This document shows, one piece after another, positions 58,143 to 64,000 of a stretch of 64,000 nt of DNA. The position numbers were made by a program, and so were the translations under genes. The stretch is taken from assembly GCF_003544915.1 (NCBI RefSeq), contig NZ_CP032097.1:2232001-2296000 (forward strand). The letters are read 5' to 3'. The notes under the pieces were generated by a model, which ran no database searches, had not been told where the DNA came from, and saw only the letters and a list, made by a program, of their open reading frames with translations. The stretch's first letter is position 1, and each line of letters starts with the position of its first letter. Origin of the DNA: Arcobacter ellisii (GTDB lineage Bacteria > Campylobacterota > Campylobacteria > Campylobacterales > Arcobacteraceae).

Positions 58143-58778
58143 ATGAAAAAAGATGCTAATTATTATATAAACAAATCAATATTTGTAACTGCAACAAACA
58201 CTGATGTAGGTAAAACTTACGCTTGTGAAAAATTTTTAAAATATTTTGCAAAAGCTGGACTTAAAGTCGGTTATTTTAAACCTTGTGAAACAGGAGTTAT
58301 TGATAAACCACTAGATGGTTCAAAAATGTTTGAACTAACAAAAGAGTTAAATAAACATTTCGAAAATGTAACTTTAAATGATGTTGTTCCATATCAATTT
58401 AGACTTCCTGCTGCTCCTTATGTTGCATCAAAAGATACTATTATAGATATAGAATTTTTAAAAGAGAAAAAAAAGTATCTTCAATCTTTTTGTGATATTT
58501 TGATTATTGAAGGTGCTGGTGGACTTATGGTTCCTGTTAAAAAAGATTTGTTTATGATAGATTTAATAAATATATTTGATAGTTCTGCTTTTTTAATCAC
58601 TCCTTCAAAACTAGGTTGTATAAATGACACCCTACTCTCATGTGAAGCTTTAAAAAATAAAAATATAGATTTTGAGTTTTTTATAAACTTATTTCAAGAT
58701 ATTGATACATTTGATGAAGTTTCAAAACCATTTTTAATTGACTATTTTGGTGAGTTAAATTTCTTACAAGATTTGTAA
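58143..58778 (+). CDS. bioD: Dethiobiotin synthetase
   Basis: 211 residues. It forms dethiobiotin from DAPA, CO2 and ATP. Seen: FVTATNTDVGKTYACEKFLKYF near 14-35 with the P-loop TNTDVGKT, YFKPCETGVI near 44-53 with the active Lys, and EGAGGLMVPVKKDL near 121-134. An AAAAGAGA site precedes the ATG. No other bio gene is adjacent. The ending NFLQDL is normal. Confidence 0.92.
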   Translation: MKKDANYYINKSIFVTATNTDVGKTYACEKFLKYFAKAGLKVGYFKPCETGVIDKPLDGSKMFELTKELNKHFENVTLNDVVPYQFRLPAAPYVASKDTIIDIEFLKEKKKYLQSFCDILIIEGAGGLMVPVKKDLFMIDLINIFDSSAFLITPSKLGCINDTLLSCEALKNKNIDFEFFINLFQDIDTFDEVSKPFLIDYFGELNFLQDL

Positions 58779-58787
58779 AAAATAGAA

Positions 58788-58816
58788 AAATTGGAAAAAT
58801 TTTCCAGTTTTTTTTT
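58788..58816 (+). terminator. Terminator after bioD
   Basis: AAATTGGAAA pairs with TTTCCAGTTT (10 bp, one wobble) around AAT, followed by a run of T ending at 58816. Confidence 0.75.
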
Positions 58817-58973
58817 AAATTACGATTTTTTTACTCTTAATTTTCACTAGCTTTTTACTACTTTTTTACATTTTTTTGACATAACTTTAAGTTTTGTTTC
58901 CCTTATTATAGGCTTTAAAAGAACTTTTTTAATTCTAAACTTAAATTTATTTACTATTTCAAAAGACATAAAA

Positions 58974-59024
58974 ACAATTCATTTTAAATTGTGTATAAAT
59001 TCTCTATTAGTTTTCATGTATAAT
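58974..59024 (+). promoter_or_regulatory. Promoter region of the CitE-like operon with upstream palindrome
   Basis: An extended TGTATAAT -10 box has its TATAAT at 59019-59024, giving a leader of about 55 nt before the ATG at 59087. Upstream, ACAATT and AATTGT (58974-58992) form an inverted repeat around a 7-bp spacer, a possible operator. No clear -35. An AAAGG site lies before the ATG. Confidence 0.5.
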
Positions 59025-59086
59025 ATTACGTTTACTAAACATGGAACAAATAGCATTAAAATCAAATTATGAAAGGTAGATAAAAA

Positions 59087-60217
59087 ATGACTTCTGCAAT
59101 AGATTTATCTAAATTAACAGCAAATGATGATTTAACACCAATTTTAGGTGGATATTGGCCTGGTATCCAAATTTATTACCCACCAATTAAATTCAATCCA
59201 TTAGATGGAACATATGAGAGTATGGAACAAGCAAAACTAAGATTACAAAAACACGCTTATAAAACAAAAGCTCATACTGTATTATTTGACTTAGAAGATG
59301 GATGTAGACAAAAAGCTATGTCAAGAGAACTTTTAATTCAAGAGTTACCAAAATTTCCTGAAAGAAATTTTCAAATAGCTGTAAGAATAAATCCATTCAG
59401 AACTGATGAGTATGAAGAAGATTTAAAAATGTTAAAACAAATTCACCAATATATAGATGTTATCGTTTTAGCAAAAGCTGGAGAAGTTTATGGTTCAGCT
59501 GAAATCAGAGATTTATCTTCTTGGTTAGTATCTATTGGAAGTAAATTAACAATTCAGCCAATCGTAGAGCACCCAAAATCTTTACAAATTGCTGATAGAT
59601 TAATGGAACATTCAACTGTTAAACACATCGTATTTGGTATTCACGATTTTTCAAAAGCAATGGCTTATAAAATCACTCCAAAAGGATGGATAGATGAATT
59701 AGAAACTTTCTTTAATATGCTTACAATGGAAGCAAGAATTAAAGGAAAAGGAGTTATTGGAGGAGTTGAAGTTATGTTAACACCTCACTCATTACCAGAT
59801 TCTTGTGTTGAGAAAAAAGACATTAGAAGATGGTTAGATTTACACGGTGACGAAGCTAGTAGACATGTTTACGCTCATGCAATTAGAGAAAATGCAATGG
59901 GATTAACTGGAAAACAAGTTATTACTCCAAATCATATTAATGTTTGTAAAGTTGCATTTACACCAAGTCCAAATGAAATTGCAAAAGATGTATCAATCTT
60001 AAAAGCTGCTATTGAAGCAGATGCTTTATTAAGTGGAGCAATTAGATACGAAGGTGAAATGTTAGATCCACCAATGTTCGGTAAATCTCTACAAAATATC
60101 TTAAGAGCTTATGCTTTAAGAAGTTTAGAAAAAGAAGATGAACTATTTGCATTATCTGTATTAAATAGAATGCCAATTCATACGTTTAAAGAAAACTGGC
60201 CATACGGTCAACTGTAA
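59087..60217 (+). CDS. CitE/HpcH-family lyase, (S)-malyl/citramalyl-CoA lyase-like
   Basis: 376 residues, larger than classic CitE (about 290). Seen: TVLFDLEDGCRQKAMSR near 64-80 (FDLED, metal and CoA chemistry), Arg100 in VRINPFR, the IQPIVEHPKSLQIADRL stretch (Glu161) and FGIHDFSKAM near 183-192 (Asp187), so the expected acidic metal ligands are present. C-terminal extension from about 300 on. Probably cleaves or forms a CoA thioester of malate, citramalate or a related acid. It heads an operon with an acyl-CoA ligase/CitE fusion 19 bp downstream and a MaoC gene. The true substrate is not determined. Confidence 0.75.
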   Translation: MTSAIDLSKLTANDDLTPILGGYWPGIQIYYPPIKFNPLDGTYESMEQAKLRLQKHAYKTKAHTVLFDLEDGCRQKAMSRELLIQELPKFPERNFQIAVRINPFRTDEYEEDLKMLKQIHQYIDVIVLAKAGEVYGSAEIRDLSSWLVSIGSKLTIQPIVEHPKSLQIADRLMEHSTVKHIVFGIHDFSKAMAYKITPKGWIDELETFFNMLTMEARIKGKGVIGGVEVMLTPHSLPDSCVEKKDIRRWLDLHGDEASRHVYAHAIRENAMGLTGKQVITPNHINVCKVAFTPSPNEIAKDVSILKAAIEADALLSGAIRYEGEMLDPPMFGKSLQNILRAYALRSLEKEDELFALSVLNRMPIHTFKENWPYGQL

Positions 60218-60236
60218 TTTCGTAAGGAGATTTATT

Positions 60237-62756
60237 ATGAGTGAAACAATTAAAATAGAAGTACCTGAATTTTTAAATATTGGGGTAGCTTGTACATCAT
60301 CACATGTTGGAACAGCAAAAGAGAACAATATTGCGATGGTTATTGAAGATGATAAACTAGGAACAGATGAAATAACTTATAAAGAGTTAGCAAAAAAATC
60401 TGACCAAGTTTGTAATTTCTTTACAGGAATTGGACTAGAGCCAAGAGATAGAGTATTAGTTTGTTTAAAAAACTCTTTAGCTTACCCTATTTCGTTTTTT
60501 GGAACTATGAAAGCTGGAATTATTGCAGTTCCTACTTCAACACTTTTAAGTGGTAGTGAAGTTAAATATCTTGCAGAAGATTCACAAGCAAGAGCAATTG
60601 TATTAAGTGCTACTATGTATGAAAACTTAGTTCCTTACTTAGAAAATTGTGATAATTTAAAGACTATTGTTGTTGCTGGAATTGATAGTGTTGAAGAGTT
60701 AAAAAAACCAAAAGATATTAATGTTTATTCATTAAATGAAATCTTTGCAAATACTGATACAACACCAAATCATTATAATTCAAAATCAGGTGAGCCTGCG
60801 TATTTAGTTTATACATCAGGAACAACTGGTTATCCAAAAGGTGTTTTACATTCACATAGATCACTAATTGGAAGAAAACCAGCAACTGATTATTGGTTTG
60901 ATTTTAAAGAGAATGATAGAATCATGCACTCTGGTAAATTTAACTGGACTTACGTTTTAGGTTCAGCTTTAATGGACCCATTATTTAATGGTCATACAGT
61001 TATTGCATATGAAGGAGCAAATGATGCCTCAACTTGGATTGATTTAATTAAAAAACACCAATGTACAATTTTCATTGGAGTTCCAACAATTTATAGACAA
61101 ATCATCCAAAAAACAGATTTCACACTTGATGATTGTCCATCATTAAGATATTGTATGAGTGCAGGAGAGCATTTATCAGATGAAATGTTAGGATTATGGA
61201 GAGAAAGATTTAAACAAGATATTTATGAAGCAATTGGAATGTCTGAGTGTTCTTATTATATTTCTCACTCTAAATATAATCCAATTAGACCAGGAAGTGC
61301 GGGATTCCCACAACCAGGACATATCGTAAAACTTTTAGACCCTGAAACTTTAGAAGAAGTTGGTGTTGAAGAAGAAGGTATGATTTGTATTGGAGAAGAT
61401 GACCCAGGATTATTCTTAGAGTATTGGCAATTAGAAGAAGAAACTGCAAAATCAAGACATGATGGATACTTCTTCACAGGAGATTATGCTAGACGTGATA
61501 AAGATGGATATATTTGGTTTATTGGAAGAAAAGATGATATTATCAATACATTTGGATTTAGAGTATCTCCACATGAAATCGAAAGAGTTGTAAAAACTCA
61601 TGATGCAGTTGCTGATTGTGTTGCTTTTGGTTTAGATATTGGTAAAGATAAAACAATAGTTGCAATTGCAGTTATTGGACATGAAGAGTTAAGTGAAGAA
61701 AAACAAGCGGAAATTTTAGCATTTGCTCAAGCAAATCTTGCAAAATATAAAGCTCCAAAAGAGATTTTTGCAATGCTTGATTACCCAAGAACAAAAAATG
61801 GAAAAGTTTTAAGAAAACAACTTGTAAAACAATTACATGAAAAATATCATGCAATTGAAACAGGAACAAAAATTGTTGAATATAAAGCTAGACGTTCTAT
61901 GTTATTTGTTCCACCATATAACAAACATAATGTTGAAAAAGCAAAAACTGTTTTAGCAGATAGTGTTATTTTTGACTTAGAAGCAATTTTACAAGAACAA
62001 AGAGAAGTTGGAAGACAAACTATTAAAGAAGTTTATAAAGATAGTGGTTCTAAATTTGGGGAAAGTGAAAGAGTTTTAAGAATTAATAATCTTGGAACTG
62101 AAGATCTTAAAAAAGATTTAGAACTTGCTCGTGAAATTGAAATTGATGGTTTATTATTCTCTAAAATCCAAACAAAAGAGGATGTTTTAGAAGCAGTTAA
62201 ACTAATTGAAGAGATTAATCCTAATCTAACTTTAATGATTATGATTGAAACTCCATTATCAGTTTTAAATATTCATGAGATTTGTGCAGCTAGTCCTAAA
62301 GTTGAAGTTGTAGTTGTTGGTTCAAACAAACTTGCAAATAGACTTCAAATTGATATCAAAAAAGGTTCAAAAGCGATGTTTAATTACTTATCGCAAATTG
62401 CACTTGCATCTAAAGCATATGGAAAAACTGTAATTGATGGACCACACTTTGATGTTCATGATGAATTTGCTTGTGAAGATTCAACAAAAGATGCATTTAA
62501 TTTAGGATTTGATGGTAAATCATTAATTCATCCAATTCAAATTGAATATATCAATGATATTTTCACTCCAAAACAATCTGAAGTTGAAGATTATGAAAAT
62601 ATGATTGCAAAATATGAAGAAGCTGCAAAAGAAGGGAAAGAAGTTATTTTACATAATAATAGATTAGTTGACTCTTCTAAAATTAAATGGGCAAGAAAAA
62701 TGATTACATTGTATGAAACATACAAATCATTAGGTCAAAATTTATTTGGTAAATAA
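60237..62756 (+). CDS. Acyl-CoA ligase fused to a degenerate CitE-like domain
   Basis: 839 residues, a two-domain fusion. Residues about 1-535: AMP-dependent acyl-CoA synthetase with VYTSGTTGYPKG (191-202), ISHSKYNP-type region near 342, TGDYARRDKDGYI near 414-426, GRKDDIINTFGFRVSPHEIE near 430-449 and catalytic Lys523 in NGK. Residues about 545-839: CitE/HpcH-like, with RRSMLFVPPYN, IFDLEAIL (579-585) in place of FDLEDA, Glu671 in IETPLSVL, and GSNKLA (695-700) where an Asp metal ligand is usual, so lyase activity may be lost. It would activate a carboxylic acid for the neighbouring lyase. RBS AAGGAG. Fusion limits are inferred. Confidence 0.8.
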   Translation: MSETIKIEVPEFLNIGVACTSSHVGTAKENNIAMVIEDDKLGTDEITYKELAKKSDQVCNFFTGIGLEPRDRVLVCLKNSLAYPISFFGTMKAGIIAVPTSTLLSGSEVKYLAEDSQARAIVLSATMYENLVPYLENCDNLKTIVVAGIDSVEELKKPKDINVYSLNEIFANTDTTPNHYNSKSGEPAYLVYTSGTTGYPKGVLHSHRSLIGRKPATDYWFDFKENDRIMHSGKFNWTYVLGSALMDPLFNGHTVIAYEGANDASTWIDLIKKHQCTIFIGVPTIYRQIIQKTDFTLDDCPSLRYCMSAGEHLSDEMLGLWRERFKQDIYEAIGMSECSYYISHSKYNPIRPGSAGFPQPGHIVKLLDPETLEEVGVEEEGMICIGEDDPGLFLEYWQLEEETAKSRHDGYFFTGDYARRDKDGYIWFIGRKDDIINTFGFRVSPHEIERVVKTHDAVADCVAFGLDIGKDKTIVAIAVIGHEELSEEKQAEILAFAQANLAKYKAPKEIFAMLDYPRTKNGKVLRKQLVKQLHEKYHAIETGTKIVEYKARRSMLFVPPYNKHNVEKAKTVLADSVIFDLEAILQEQREVGRQTIKEVYKDSGSKFGESERVLRINNLGTEDLKKDLELAREIEIDGLLFSKIQTKEDVLEAVKLIEEINPNLTLMIMIETPLSVLNIHEICAASPKVEVVVVGSNKLANRLQIDIKKGSKAMFNYLSQIALASKAYGKTVIDGPHFDVHDEFACEDSTKDAFNLGFDGKSLIHPIQIEYINDIFTPKQSEVEDYENMIAKYEEAAKEGKEVILHNNRLVDSSKIKWARKMITLYETYKSLGQNLFGK

Positions 62757-62766
62757 GGAGTTTAAT

Positions 62767-63825
62767 TTGTCTAAGATAAATATGGGTAATTTTTTTGAAG
62801 ATTTTTCAATCGGTCAAAAAATAGTTCATCCACTTCCTAGAACAATAAGCGAAGGAGATGTATCTTTATACATCGCTTTCACTGGTTCTAGATTTGCCCT
62901 ACACTCTTCTGATGTAGTTGCAATTGAGATGGGATATGATAAAAGACCAATTGATGATATTTTAATGTTCCATTTAACATTTGGAAAATCTGTACAAGAT
63001 ATCTCTTTAAATGCAATTGCAAATTTAGGATATGCAGAAATGGCTTTCCCAAATCCTGTATATGTTGGCGATACAGTAAGTATGACTTCAACTGTTATTG
63101 GATTAAAAGAGAATTCAAATGGTAAAAGTGGAGTTGTTTATGTTCACTCTGTTGGTGTAAATCAAAATGGTGCTGTTGTACTTGATTTCAAAAGATGGGT
63201 AATGGTTCATAAAAAAGACCACTCTAATTTAAGTGGTGTTAATGAAGTTCCAACTTTTGCAAAAACAACACCTATTTCACAAATTAATATTCCAACTATT
63301 AAATGTGTTGATACAGATTCAACTGGTGGAAAATATTTCTTTGAAGATTATGTTGAAGGTGAAAGATTAGACCATCCAGAGGGAATTACAGTTGATAATA
63401 GTGACCATACATTAGCTACTAAGTTATATCAAAACAATGCAAAAGTACATTTTAATGACCATATGATGAAAAGTACACCAATGGGTCAAAGATTGATGTA
63501 TGGTGGAATCATTATTTCAATGGCAAGAGCTATTTCATTTAATGGTTTACAAAATGCTCAATGGGTATGTGCTATAAATAGTGGAGCTCATGCAAACCCT
63601 ACATATGCAGGTGATACTATTTATGCTTATACTGAAATTTTAGAAAAAATTGAAGTAAATAGAGATGATATTGGATTATTAAGAGTTAGAACTATTGGTT
63701 TAAAAAATCAAACTCCTAAAGAAACTCCAACTCCAAAAAGTGAAGATGGTAAATATTTACCAAATGTTGTACTTGATTTAGATTACACTATTGTAATTCC
63801 AAAAAAAGTTACTGAAAAGAAATAA
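62767..63825 (+). CDS. Double-hotdog MaoC family protein, mesaconyl-CoA hydratase-like
   Basis: 352 residues from TTG at 62767, which has AAGGAG 6 nt upstream; an ATG at 62746 would lie upstream of that site and within the preceding gene. Seen: two hotdog halves, FFEDFSIGQKIVHPLPRTISEGDVSLYIAFTGSRFAL near 8-44 and KYFFEDYVEGERLDHPEGITVDNSDHTLATKLYQNNAKVHF near 183-223, each with MaoC hydratase residues, plus NPVYVGDT and NPTYAGDT. This resembles Mch (mesaconyl-C1-CoA or mesaconyl-CoA hydratase) enzymes. It would hydrate an enoyl-CoA and suits a lyase producing or using methylmalyl-CoA. Substrate inferred. Confidence 0.78.
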   Translation: MSKINMGNFFEDFSIGQKIVHPLPRTISEGDVSLYIAFTGSRFALHSSDVVAIEMGYDKRPIDDILMFHLTFGKSVQDISLNAIANLGYAEMAFPNPVYVGDTVSMTSTVIGLKENSNGKSGVVYVHSVGVNQNGAVVLDFKRWVMVHKKDHSNLSGVNEVPTFAKTTPISQINIPTIKCVDTDSTGGKYFFEDYVEGERLDHPEGITVDNSDHTLATKLYQNNAKVHFNDHMMKSTPMGQRLMYGGIIISMARAISFNGLQNAQWVCAINSGAHANPTYAGDTIYAYTEILEKIEVNRDDIGLLRVRTIGLKNQTPKETPTPKSEDGKYLPNVVLDLDYTIVIPKKVTEKK

Positions 63826-63857
63826 AACAAATTTAATTTTAACAAAAAGGAAAAAAT

Positions 63858-64000
63858 ATGACACACCCAAGCGAAGCTTTATTTGAAAATGGTAAATCTT
63901 TACCAATTATCCCAACTTGTGAACACTTTGCAGGAAGCGAAAAGCTAATCCTAAAAGGTTTTGAAATGCAAAAAAAACTTGGACCTGTTTTTGATATTAC
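63858..64000 (+). CDS. Further CitE/HpcH-family protein, 3' end outside window
   Basis: Only 47 residues are visible. Seen: HPSEALFENGKSLPIIPTCEHFAGSEKLI with FEMQKKLGPVFDIT, which I recall from malyl-CoA lyase/thioesterase-type aldolase family members. AAAAAGG lies 7 nt before the ATG. It appears to be the fourth gene of the operon, 32 bp after the MaoC gene. The catalytic part is not in the window. Confidence 0.65.
   Translation, partial: MTHPSEALFENGKSLPIIPTCEHFAGSEKLILKGFEMQKKLGPVFDI

Overview
The window is low-GC DNA from a campylobacterotal bacterium, most like the Arcobacter/Aliarcobacter group. This rests on the very AT-rich base use, a PgbA-like gene next to glcD (the neighbour pair I recall from Helicobacter), a 16S-tRNA-Ile-tRNA-Ala-23S-5S operon, and the general character of the housekeeping genes. 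No database search was possible, so the genus is an inference.

Layout. (1) 1-7871, minus strand: a tight nucleotide-sugar and polysaccharide operon (wzz, galE, manC, a Gmm-like Nudix gene, gmd, fcl, rfbA, rfbB, fdtA cut by the window edge). It would supply GDP-fucose, UDP-galactose-type sugars and a dTDP-3-keto-6-deoxyhexose. (2) 8329-8808: a small RNase H-fold protein closed by a strong terminator. (3) About 8880-20204: a mobilizable, plasmid-like integrated element with relaxase, MobC, ParA, a DnaB/RepA-like helicase, an AlpA-like regulator, an unusual fused HsdM-HsdS protein with broken methyltransferase motifs, several unknown proteins and a P4-type integrase. Its non-coding part (11295-11690) holds nested inverted repeats and three iterons spaced exactly 31 bp apart, a good candidate for oriT and/or a replication or partition origin. 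(4) About 20400-27855: a stability/defence cargo zone with a split HipBST kinase system, a second HipA plus Xre pair in the reverse gene order, a DUF4143-type ATPase, a RelE/Phd-type toxin-antitoxin pair, and a second integrase related to the first. The second integrase sits beside tRNA-Met, with seven copies of a GCAGTAC motif between them. (5) 28132-48825: conserved chromosome: tRNA-Met, tRNA-Ser, pyrF-nusB-ribH-kdsA, a K+ channel, an FMN glutamate-synthase-like protein, murA, a secretin, tlyA-ribF, cmoA, bcp, pgbA-like-glcD, and a short LapA-like adhesin. (6) 49051-54325: a complete rRNA operon on the minus strand with a near-consensus promoter. (7) 54829-58778: a lipoprotein cytochrome c, clpA-clpS and bioD. 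(8) 59087-end: an operon for an unassigned acyl-CoA pathway. It has a CitE-like lyase, an acyl-CoA ligase fused to a degenerate CitE-like domain, a double-hotdog MaoC/mesaconyl-CoA hydratase-like protein, and the start of a further lyase-family gene.

The most noteworthy points are the apparently inactive HsdM-HsdS fusion on the mobile element, the HipBST module with its three 22-bp operator palindromes, the structured region at 11320-11690, the integrase arm-site array beside tRNA-Met, and the ligase-CitE fusion operon at the right end. Starts were moved from the longest frame where a ribosome binding site decided it (10605-10934, 12208-12990, 16418, 18627, 32869, 41722, 43320, 62767).
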